Source of the DNA: Arthrobacter sp. | Lineage (GTDB): Bacteria > Actinomycetota > Actinomycetes > Actinomycetales > Micrococcaceae | Length of the DNA: 13,084 nt | Assembly: GCA_025464925.1 (NCBI GenBank) | Contig: JAODMS010000083.1 | Span: 1 to 13,084 of the forward strand | Direction of reading: 5' to 3' | In this document: positions 1 through 6,644 of the stretch, piece after piece | Position numbering within the stretch: the stretch's first letter is position 1 | Layout: every line of letters starts with the position of its first letter | Made by a program: the position numbers and the translations under genes | The notes under the pieces: model-generated | Database searches by the model: none | What the model was told of the DNA's origin: nothing | The model's input: only the letters and a program-made list of their open reading frames with translations

Positions 1-1765
1 GATCCTTGGCCGCATCGTTGCCATCAAGGTGCTCAAAGAGGAGTACACGGGCGACCCCGGCTTCCTCCAGCGGTTCCGCGCCGAGGCACGCCACACCGCG
101 CTCCTGAACCATGTGGGCATCGCCAATGTCTTTGACTACGGTGAGGAAGAAGGCTCCGGCTACCTGGTCATGGAACTTGTTCCGGGCCAGCCCCTGAGCA
201 GCATCATCGAACACGAGCAGGTGCTCTCTCCGGACCGCACCCTCTCCATGATTTCCCAGACCGGGCGTGCGCTGGCCGTCGCGCACGCGCAGGGCCTTGT
301 GCACCGCGACATCAAACCAGGGAACCTCCTGATCACCCCGGAAGGGCGCGTCAAGGTCACTGACTTCGGCATCGCCCGCCTGGCTGACCAGGTTCCGTTG
401 ACGCAGACCGGACAGGTGATGGGCACCGCCCAGTATCTCGCTCCGGAACAGGCCACCGGGCAGACAGCCACCGGAGCGTCGGACATCTATTCGCTGGGCG
501 TGATCGGCTACGAGTGCCTCACGGGCCACCGTCCTTTCTCCGGTGAATCCCAGATCGCCATTGCGCTGGCCCAGGTCAACGACGCGCCACCGCCGCTGCC
601 GGACACCCTGCCCAGGCCGGTACGTGCCCTGTTGATGTCGATGCTGGCCAAGGATCCGAAGAACCGTCCGGCCAACGCCATCAAGCTGGCGGAAGCAGCC
701 GACGCCATCCGCAACGGTGACATCGCCGCCGCACACGCCGCCGTTCCCGGCATGCTCCTTTTCGAGGCCGCCACAGGGCCCATCACCGCCCCGGTTGACG
801 TCCCTTCAGAAGCCACCCGTGTCATGGCTTCCAGTGCGGCAGAGGACACTTCGACGTCGGCCACTTCCGCGCTGCCCGTTGTCGGCGCCGCCGGCGCAGG
901 TGCTGCGGCAGGGCTGGCGGCCGGAGCAGCCGCTGCCAGTGGCTACGGGGCGCGCAATGCGCTTTCCCGCGCCGATGCCCTGGCGGTCGAACGGAACTGG
1001 GTGCCGGAGGATGATGACTACGACGAACCGCTCGACGAACCGGAGCGCCGCGGACGCAGCCCCTGGACGTGGCCGCTCATAGCCCTGATCCTGTTGGTGC
1101 TTTTCGCCCTGGTGGGCGTCATCCTCACCCAGGCCGGGATCCTCTTCCCCCCGCAATCGCCGGCCAGCAGCAGCGCCGTCACCAACAGCGCGACACCAAC
1201 CAACTCGAGCCCGACGACTTCGGCATCTCCGACGACCTCGCCGACGTCCGCGAGTCCCAGTCCTACCAGCAGCCCCGCGACACCCGCCCAAACAACCCCG
1301 GTGGCTCCGGCGGCCATCAACCTGATCCCGGATGCCTACCGCGGACGGCAGTACAACGAAGTCCGCAATGAGCTAATCGGAATGAAGCTGCGCGTCGCGG
1401 GCGCTGAAGTCTTCAATAACGCTGCTCCCGGCACTGTCATCGACATCAATCCGGCCGGACAGGTCCAGCCCGGTGACACCATCACGGTCTCGTACTCCAA
1501 GGGCCCGGAATTGGTGTCGGTCCCCACGATCCCAGTGGGCGCCAGCGAGGCCGCAACCCAGCAGGCGGTCCAGAGTGCCGGGCTTCGCTGGGCCAAGGGC
1601 GCCGACGTCGTCCCCGCTGACGAGCAGCCGGCCGGCACCTTTGTCAGCTCGGAGCCCTCAGCGGGGAGCAGGGTAGCCGCGGGATCCGTGGTGACCTACC
1701 ACTTGGCCAAGGCATCCCCCTCCGCAACTCCGTCCCCCACCACCACCACCACCAAGAGTCCGTAG
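1..1765 (+). CDS. pknA: PknA-type serine/threonine protein kinase with PASTA repeats (5' end missing)
   Basis: This is a membrane Ser/Thr kinase that phosphorylates cell-wall and division proteins. The gene runs off the left edge; the frame is open from base 2, so a GTG at 29 is internal. Visible kinase motifs are the VAIK lysine (26-28), HRDIKPGN with catalytic Asp at 308-310, DFG at 362-370, and the [12 protein letters not shown] activation/P+1 segment. The glycine-rich loop lies upstream of the window. After the kinase comes an Ala/Gly-rich cytoplasmic linker, one membrane helix (about 1070-1147), a Ser/Thr/Pro-rich extracellular linker, and two PASTA-like units (about 1316-1498 and 1505-1720). 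Its stop is 6 bp before pknB, so the two are almost certainly co-transcribed. The pknA name rests on order (pknA then pknB) and kinase type. The M. tuberculosis PknA that I know lacks PASTA domains, so the extracellular part is a real difference. Kinase identity is near certain; orthology is likely. Confidence 0.93.
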   Translation, partial: ILGRIVAIKVLKEEYTGDPGFLQRFRAEARHTALLNHVGIANVFDYGEEEGSGYLVMELVPGQPLSSIIEHEQVLSPDRTLSMISQTGRALAVAHAQGLVHRDIKPGNLLITPEGRVKVTDFGIARLADQVPLTQTGQVMGTAQYLAPEQATGQTATGASDIYSLGVIGYECLTGHRPFSGESQIAIALAQVNDAPPPLPDTLPRPVRALLMSMLAKDPKNRPANAIKLAEAADAIRNGDIAAAHAAVPGMLLFEAATGPITAPVDVPSEATRVMASSAAEDTSTSATSALPVVGAAGAGAAAGLAAGAAAASGYGARNALSRADALAVERNWVPEDDDYDEPLDEPERRGRSPWTWPLIALILLVLFALVGVILTQAGILFPPQSPASSSAVTNSATPTNSSPTTSASPTTSPTSASPSPTSSPATPAQTTPVAPAAINLIPDAYRGRQYNEVRNELIGMKLRVAGAEVFNNAAPGTVIDINPAGQVQPGDTITVSYSKGPELVSVPTIPVGASEAATQQAVQSAGLRWAKGADVVPADEQPAGTFVSSEPSAGSRVAAGSVVTYHLAKASPSATPSPTTTTTKSP

Positions 1766-1771
1766 GCAGTC

Positions 1772-3790
1772 GTGTCAGATATACCCCGCACCCCGTCACA
1801 CAGGGAGGACCGCCGCCCCGTTGACACGCAGCGCGTCCTCGGTGGGCGCTATGAGCTGGGTGAGTTGATCGGCCGCGGCGGGATGGCGGACGTGTTCCGC
1901 GGCGTCGACACGAGGCTGGGACGCACGGTTGCCGTGAAATTGCTGCGGCCGGACCTTGCCAGGGATCCGCAGTTCCAGGCCCGATTCAAGCGTGAAGCGC
2001 AGGCGGTGGCCGCACTGAACCACTCCTCGATCGTAGCCGTCTACGACACCGGGGACCACGCCGTCCCCGAAGACGACGCCGACAGTGTCCGGGTGCCCTA
2101 CATCGTGATGGAGTTCGTTTCCGGCAAGACGATCCGCGACCTCATCAGGGCGAAGCAAGTCACCATCGATCAGGCGATCGACTTCACCCTGGGTGTGCTC
2201 TCGGCGCTCGATTACAGCCACAAAGCCGGAATTGTCCACCGGGACATCAAGCCTGCCAACGTGATGTTCTGCCCGGACTCCGACAGCGTCAAGGTCATGG
2301 ACTTCGGTATCGCCCGCGCCATGGCCGATTCGGGCGCGACCATGACGCAGACCCAGGCCGTCGTGGGCACGGCCCAATACCTGTCGCCGGAGCAGGCCCG
2401 CGGCGAAACAGTGGACGCCCGCAGCGACCTCTACTCTGCCGGCTGCCTGCTGTACGAGATGCTGACCGGCCGGCCGCCATTCATCGGGGACAGCCCCGTT
2501 TCCGTGGCCTACCAGCATGTCCGTGAGATCCCGGAACTCGCCAGCACCCTCAACCCTGACGTTTCCGAGGCGCTGGACAGCGTGTTGATGAAGGCCTTGC
2601 AGAAGAACCGAGCGGACCGCTTCCAGGATGCGGCCGCCTTCCGGCGCGCCCTCAGGGCGGCGCGCAACGGCGTCGGGGTGGCCCCGCTGGCCGCCAGCGA
2701 GGCCCCTACTGACCCGACCAGCACCGTCCCGCGACCCGACGGCATACCGCCCACCGCCGCTTTTTCCCTGACCGGTGCCAAATTCCTGGATGACGTGCCC
2801 GGTAGCCGGCTCCGGCCTTCGCAGGACAGCACGGACGGCGACCACCTGCTGCCGGCCCAAGGCACCCAAGTGTATGGCCCCTCCGACACCGGCAGCCTGC
2901 CGCTGGTCCTGCCGTCCGAACGCGAGCACAGCCCGCGGCAGAAGTCGCGCCGCCGGGCGTGGATCGCCACCTTGGTGGTCCTCACTATGCTGGTCCTGGC
3001 CGGAGGCGGCCTGTGGCTGTACAGCATGATGAACCAACAGCCGCCGCCGGTAGCCAAGGTCCTCGTTCCCTCAGTGACATCGCTGACCGAATCCGAGGCC
3101 CTCCAGAAGCTTTATAACGCGGGGTTCAGACCCCAGCTGAACCGGCTCCAGAATGAAACCATCGCCAAGGGCATTGCCATCGGCACAGTGCCGGATGCGG
3201 GCAGTTCCATGGCACCCAATTCGGATATCACCCTCAATATTTCCGCCGGTCCCAGCGTCATCACCATCCCACCGGACCTACCCGGCCGCACCGAGGCGGC
3301 CGCCCGGGATGTCCTGCGCCAGCAGGGGCTGACGGGGGCACCCACCACGACGATGGCCAACAGTCCGACGGTTCCGGCCGGCATCGTCATCACTACCAAT
3401 CCCGCCCCCGGCCAGAATGTGGCCGTGGGCAGCGCTGTGGAGATCATTGTCTCCACCGGAAAGATAGACGTGCCCGAGCTCCGCGGAATGCAGCGGGCCG
3501 AGGCTGAGGCTGCGCTCACCGCCCGCGGGCTGACGCTCAGCGTCACGGAAGTCGAGAATTCCCAGGTTGAACCGGGCAGAGTGACGGATCAGAGTGATGC
3601 CGCCGAGGTATTGGTGGAGCAGGGCAAGACCATCTCCGTCACGGTGGCGAAAGCCCCGCCACCACCGCCGCCACCACCGCCTTCGCCGACACCCACGCCG
3701 ACACCCACGCCGAGCCCGACGCCGAGCCCGACGGGCACCAAAAAGGATTTCAAGGAAAACGCGGCCGTCATCGGCGGTATTTTCCCCTGA
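1772..3790 (+). CDS. pknB: PknB Ser/Thr protein kinase with three PASTA domains
   Basis: This is a 672-residue receptor kinase that senses peptidoglycan fragments/lipid II outside and phosphorylates growth and division targets inside. Motifs: glycine loop GRGGMADVF (34-42), Lys56, HRDIKPAN with Asp158, DFG at 177-179, and activation-loop Thr192 and Thr194 in MTQTQAVVGTAQY. The last match the two autophosphorylated threonines of mycobacterial PknB. A single membrane helix lies at about 394-416. PASTA repeats are at about 428-493, 497-562 and 565-628, followed by a Pro/Thr/Ser tail and a short KKDFKENAAVIGG end. The family often has four PASTA units; three are clear here. It starts at GTG 1772, 6 bp after pknA, with only a weak Shine-Dalgarno (SD), so translation is probably coupled. 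It converges on trpG with 46 bp between the stops. Confidence 0.97.
   Translation: MSDIPRTPSHREDRRPVDTQRVLGGRYELGELIGRGGMADVFRGVDTRLGRTVAVKLLRPDLARDPQFQARFKREAQAVAALNHSSIVAVYDTGDHAVPEDDADSVRVPYIVMEFVSGKTIRDLIRAKQVTIDQAIDFTLGVLSALDYSHKAGIVHRDIKPANVMFCPDSDSVKVMDFGIARAMADSGATMTQTQAVVGTAQYLSPEQARGETVDARSDLYSAGCLLYEMLTGRPPFIGDSPVSVAYQHVREIPELASTLNPDVSEALDSVLMKALQKNRADRFQDAAAFRRALRAARNGVGVAPLAASEAPTDPTSTVPRPDGIPPTAAFSLTGAKFLDDVPGSRLRPSQDSTDGDHLLPAQGTQVYGPSDTGSLPLVLPSEREHSPRQKSRRRAWIATLVVLTMLVLAGGGLWLYSMMNQQPPPVAKVLVPSVTSLTESEALQKLYNAGFRPQLNRLQNETIAKGIAIGTVPDAGSSMAPNSDITLNISAGPSVITIPPDLPGRTEAAARDVLRQQGLTGAPTTTMANSPTVPAGIVITTNPAPGQNVAVGSAVEIIVSTGKIDVPELRGMQRAEAEAALTARGLTLSVTEVENSQVEPGRVTDQSDAAEVLVEQGKTISVTVAKAPPPPPPPPPSPTPTPTPTPSPTPSPTGTKKDFKENAAVIGGIFP
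3685..3732 (+). repeat. Four 12-bp tandem units encoding the Pro-Thr/Ser tail of PknB
   Basis: GCCGACACCCAC occurs twice (3685-3708), followed by two copies of the variant GCCGAGCCCGAC (3709-3732). Upstream (about 3656-3682) is a run of CCR codons giving nine or so prolines. Copy number of such in-frame units can change by slippage without breaking the gene. Confidence 0.85.
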
Positions 3791-3806
3791 CGTTGCTCGC
3801 TGACAC

Positions 3807-3828
3807 GCCCAGGACTTGCGTCCCGGGC
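3807..3828 (-). terminator. Hairpin between convergent pknB and trpG
   Basis: The 9-nt arms at 3807-3815 and 3820-3828 flank a TTGC loop. The fold is complete on the minus-strand RNA, with one G-U pair. On the plus-strand RNA the same position is an A-C mismatch. There is no U-run, so this would be a weak or factor-assisted terminator, better suited to the trpG operon than to pknB. Confidence 0.45.
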
Positions 3829-3836
3829 CATTGAGG

Positions 3837-4478
3837 TCAGTGTTTGATGAGCGGGCTCAGTTCCGCGGCCCGCTGAGCGGCGCCCGCCAGGCCCAAGGAT
3901 TCCAGCCAGTTGCCCAGCATCTGGTATCCGCCATCGGTCAGCACGGATTCCGGGTGGAACTGGACTCCGCACAGGGGGGCGGTGCGGTGCTGCAGGCCCA
4001 TGATGATTCCGTTGCCTGTCTCGGCGGTGATCTCCAGGGCCTCCGGGATGCTCTCGCGGACTGCCGCCAGGGAATGGTAGCGCGTCGCCGTGATGGGGGA
4101 GGGCAGCCCGGTGAACACGCTGGTCCCGTGGTGCTCCACCAGTGAAGTCTTGCCGTGCATGAGTTCCGGGGCGTGCGTCACCGTTCCCCCGTAAGCCTCC
4201 GCCAGCGCCTGGTGGCCCAGGCACACCCCCAGCATCGGCTTTGTCTGGCTGCCGCACCACTTGATCAGCTCAATGCAGACGCCCGCTCCGGCGGGCGTTC
4301 CCGGCCCCGGGGAGATGAGCACGCCGTCGCGCGCTTCAGCCAGTTCGATTGCCTCAGCGAGTGTGACATCGTCATAGCGGACCACCGTGGTCTCCGCGCC
4401 GAGTTCCTGAAGGTAGCCGACCAGGGTGTAGACAAAACTGTCATAGTTGTCGACTACCAGGATTTTGCTTGTGCTCAT
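3837..4478 (-). CDS. trpG: Class I glutamine amidotransferase, anthranilate/aminodeoxychorismate synthase component II
   Basis: This 213-residue protein releases ammonia from glutamine for a chorismate-using partner (TrpE or PabB), making anthranilate for tryptophan or aminodeoxychorismate for folate. The triad is visible: nucleophile Cys86 in GVCLGHQ, with His175 and Glu177 in FHPES. The oxyanion strand GPGTP is at 58-62 and the N-terminus is the typical ILVVDNYDSF. Length and domain content match stand-alone TrpG/PabA. No synthase large subunit is nearby, so it may serve either or both pathways. In this conserved locus the gene is usually called trpG or pabA. Its ATG overlaps the stop of the 56-residue upstream gene (ATGA), with AAGG 5 nt before the start. 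It is therefore the last gene of a three-gene operon with the sortase. Confidence 0.95.
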   Translation of the reverse strand: MSTSKILVVDNYDSFVYTLVGYLQELGAETTVVRYDDVTLAEAIELAEARDGVLISPGPGTPAGAGVCIELIKWCGSQTKPMLGVCLGHQALAEAYGGTVTHAPELMHGKTSLVEHHGTSVFTGLPSPITATRYHSLAAVRESIPEALEITAETGNGIIMGLQHRTAPLCGVQFHPESVLTDGGYQMLGNWLESLGLAGAAQRAAELSPLIKH

Positions 4479-4645
4479 GGGTGCCTTGTAGAACCAATCG
4501 TCGAATCAGTGAACTGGGTGAATTGTGACATCCAGGGAAAAAGGTACTGAACCATCAATACCAGCACGCCGGCAACCAGCACCAGCGCCGTGGCAATACG
4601 CAGCCACAAGGGGCCCGGAAGATGGCGGAAGATCCAGCCGTACAC
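4475..4645 (-). CDS. Small single-pass membrane protein (56 aa), unknown function
   Basis: This gene was found by translating the gap between sortase and trpG by hand. It starts at GTG 4645 and stops with TGA at 4477-4475. The sequence begins MYGWIFRHLPGPLWLR, continues as a hydrophobic helix (about residues 17-38, rich in Ala/Leu/Val) and ends FPWMSQFTQF...GSTRHP. Three signs support it. A strong SD (GGGGAGGG) sits 7 nt before the GTG, inside the sortase 3' end. The start is only 3 nt after the sortase stop. The stop overlaps the trpG start as ATGA. A GPLWLR-type N-terminus and one helix suggest a small inner-membrane protein with a short extracytoplasmic tail. I recognise no named family. 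The position suggests a partner of the sortase or a CrgA-like envelope factor, which is inference only. Confidence 0.82.
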   Translation of the reverse strand: MYGWIFRHLPGPLWLRIATALVLVAGVLVLMVQYLFPWMSQFTQFTDSTIGSTRHP

Positions 4646-4648
4646 TAC

Positions 4649-5434
4649 TCAGCCCTCCCCAACCGCGCGCGCCACCTGGGCGGCGATCTCGGCCGGCGGA
4701 CCCGCCGACGTCGGCTGCCATCGCTCCAGCAGCGAGTAGGCGATGATGCGCTCCTGGGAGCCGAAGCGCGGGTTGCAGCTTGTCATCGTGAGGTAGCTTT
4801 CCTTCGGGCTTGCCGCGGGCTGTGCCGGGACCGGCAGCAACACGTCTCTTCTGGACGGAAGGACGATCTGGCTGTTCCGGAACACGTAGACGTAGTAGCC
4901 GTCCCGGGTCTGGACGTAGATCCGGTCCCCGGGCACCAGGGCATCGATATTGTCCAGGACCGCACCGTGGGTCTGCCGGTGACCGGCAAGCGCAAAATTC
5001 CCCACCGCCCCTGGCATGGATGTCCCGGTGTAATGGCCGAGGCCCAGCGTGTCCAGCACAGCGGGGGTGGTTCCCTGGACGAGGGGCCGCGTGTAGTCCG
5101 CACCGAACCTGGGGATGTAGATGATGCCGATGGTGGCGCCGCCGGCCGGTTCGGTCCCGACGGCGGGCGGGCCATAGCCAACGGAAGAGTCAGCGGGAGC
5201 AGCCGGCGACGCCGTGTCGGGCCCGCCGGTCCCTTTCAGGTTCTGGGCGAAATCCTTGACGACCTCGCGCTGCCTGGTGTCGGATTCCACATTGGTCCAC
5301 CACAGCTGCCAGGCGACGAACAGCAGCAGGATCATGCCTGCGGTGATTAGCAGCTCACCTGCAACCTGGACGGTGCGGGAGAGAACGCCGCCGCGGGCAG
5401 GCGCGGACCCGGGCCCCTCCTTCAACTGCAGCAC
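4649..5434 (-). CDS. Class E sortase
   Basis: This is a membrane-anchored cysteine transpeptidase of the actinobacterial class E type, which attaches surface proteins to the cell wall. From the chosen GTG start it has 261 residues: a basic N-terminus, one membrane helix (about 25-45), a linker, then the sortase barrel. Catalytic residues are His152 (ALAGHR), Cys220 (LTMTSC) and Arg229 (after NPRFGSQE). GTG 5434 was chosen because GGAGGAG lies 8 nt upstream. An ATG at 5455 (268 aa) or TTG at 5482 (277 aa) is also in frame but has poorer ribosome-binding context. It diverges from crgA and heads an operon with the 56-aa membrane protein and trpG. No protein with a sortase-type C-terminal sorting signal is visible in the window, so substrates must be elsewhere. 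Confidence 0.93.
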   Translation of the reverse strand: MLQLKEGPGSAPARGGVLSRTVQVAGELLITAGMILLLFVAWQLWWTNVESDTRQREVVKDFAQNLKGTGGPDTASPAAPADSSVGYGPPAVGTEPAGGATIGIIYIPRFGADYTRPLVQGTTPAVLDTLGLGHYTGTSMPGAVGNFALAGHRQTHGAVLDNIDALVPGDRIYVQTRDGYYVYVFRNSQIVLPSRRDVLLPVPAQPAASPKESYLTMTSCNPRFGSQERIIAYSLLERWQPTSAGPPAEIAAQVARAVGEG

Positions 5435-5609
5435 CGTGGGTTCTCCTCCTGGCATTAGCAACGGACCCCCGTGCGGCCTCAACTACAGCTAGAATTGGCT
5501 GCGAGTAAGAATCCACACCTGACCAAGAGCGTGTTGGCCGCGGGCGTTTCCTTCTTGCAGGATATCAAGCCCCGGTGCCGCTCCTGTTCCAGCCCGCCAA
5601 GGAGAACAC

Positions 5610-5864
5610 GTGCCCGAGTCGAAGCCGCGAAAAAGGACTGCCCGCGCGGAGCAGCAGACTTCTGCTGCGCAGGCCTACAAGCCCAACGCCGTGTGGTTCA
5701 AGCCGGTGATGTTCGGCCTGATGATCATTGGCCTGCTCTGGATCATCACGTTCTACATCAGTGAAGGCGCATTCCCGGTCCAGGAGTGGGCGTCGTGGAA
5801 CATCGTCGCAGGTTTTGGCATCGCCATTGTGGGCTTCCTGATGACAACCCGCTGGCGCTCCTGA
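5610..5864 (+). CDS. crgA: Cell division protein CrgA
   Basis: CrgA (84 aa) is a small actinobacterial membrane protein that works at the septum. In mycobacteria it binds FtsZ, FtsQ, FtsI and PBPs, and in Streptomyces it restrains FtsZ ring formation. The protein has a basic N-terminus (KPRKRTAR), helix 1 at about 29-51 (VMFGLMIIGLLWIITFYIS) and helix 2 at about 63-80 (WNIVAGFGIAIVGFLMTTRW), the usual two-helix layout. Start GTG 5610 has AAGGAG at 5599-5604, 5 nt upstream. It stands next to the sortase and pkn genes as in other actinobacteria, and is divergent from the sortase across about 175 bp. The transcript ends at the hairpin at 5898-5930. Confidence 0.96.
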   Translation: MPESKPRKRTARAEQQTSAAQAYKPNAVWFKPVMFGLMIIGLLWIITFYISEGAFPVQEWASWNIVAGFGIAIVGFLMTTRWRS

Positions 5865-5897
5865 CCCGGGGCCACTCCGCTAGATAACTACCCTGAC

Positions 5898-5930
5898 GGG
5901 CCGGTACACACGGTGTACCGGCCCTCTTCG
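5898..5930 (+). terminator. Intrinsic terminator after crgA
   Basis: A perfect 12-bp stem (GGGCCGGTACAC at 5898-5909 pairs with 5913-5924) closes a 3-nt loop and is followed by a short pyrimidine stretch, TCTTCGTT. It starts 33 bp after the crgA stop, just before the tag gene. Confidence 0.82.
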
Positions 5931-5997
5931 TTAACCGCCGAGGCAGCGGGTGTCCGATAATTTTGGGTGGCGGCAACCCTCCGGCGAAGGACTCCAG

Positions 5998-6603
5998 ATG
6001 ACCCCGGCTGTAAACGGCTCCATTATCGGCGACGACGGATTGGCGCGTCCTGCCTGGGCCGCAGTCGACCCGATGCTGCGCGATTATTATGACAATGAGT
6101 GGGGCCTGCCGGTCCGGAACGAACAGGGCCTGTACGAACGCATCAGCCTTGAGGCCTTCCAGGCAGGACTGTCCTGGGCCACGATCCTCCGGAAGCGGCC
6201 CGCGTTCCGGACGGCGTTCAGGGATTTCCATCCGGAGACGGTGGCGGCCTTCACCGAGGCCGATGTTGAACGGCTGCTGTTGGACGCCGGGATTGTGCGG
6301 AACCGGCTCAAGATCCAGGCCGCCATCACCAATGCCCGGGCAACCCTCGCATTAAGGGACGACGGCGGACTGGTGGACTTCGTCTGGCAGTTCCAGCCGC
6401 AAGCCCCCCTGGAGCCGACGAGCCTGGATCAGATCCCCACCTCCTCCGCGGAGTCCACCGCGCTTTCCAAGGCACTGCGCAGGAGGGGATTCACGTTTGT
6501 CGGCCCCACCAGCATGTTTGCTCTGATGGAAGCCATCGGGATGGTGGACACCCATCTGCTGGACAGCCACCGGCGGGGAACCTCCGGTGTGTGGCCTGGG
6601 TGA
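5998..6603 (+). CDS. tag: DNA-3-methyladenine glycosylase I (Tag) lacking most zinc ligands
   Basis: Tag removes 3-methyladenine from alkylated DNA as the first step of base excision repair. The family core is clear: DNEWG (32-36), LEAFQAGLSW with catalytic Glu52 (Glu38 in E. coli Tag), GIVRNRLKI and RRRGFTFVGPT. ATG 5998 was chosen (201 aa) because GAAGGA lies about 7 nt upstream. A GTG at 5950 would add 16 residues. The E. coli enzyme holds a zinc through Cys4, His17, His175 and Cys179. Here the matching residues are Pro18, Tyr31, His186 and Ser190, so three of four ligands are gone while the active-site region is kept. The protein is probably a working glycosylase whose termini are held together without metal. 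The gene lies between the crgA terminator and the DnaA-box region. Confidence 0.93.
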   Translation: MTPAVNGSIIGDDGLARPAWAAVDPMLRDYYDNEWGLPVRNEQGLYERISLEAFQAGLSWATILRKRPAFRTAFRDFHPETVAAFTEADVERLLLDAGIVRNRLKIQAAITNARATLALRDDGGLVDFVWQFQPQAPLEPTSLDQIPTSSAESTALSKALRRRGFTFVGPTSMFALMEAIGMVDTHLLDSHRRGTSGVWPG

Positions 6604-6644
6604 GGCCCTCACTCCCCCGGAGAACCCCCTCTAGGTGCCGGCCG

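Noticed and set aside
1796..3037. A 413-codon minus-strand frame opposite pknB
   Set aside because: It is a shadow of GC-rich codon bias. The plus strand encodes a full kinase with every catalytic motif.
5950..5997. Upstream GTG start for tag
   Set aside because: It is possible (GAGG lies upstream), but the added residues are unlike the family, and ATG 5998 has the better spaced GAAGGA.
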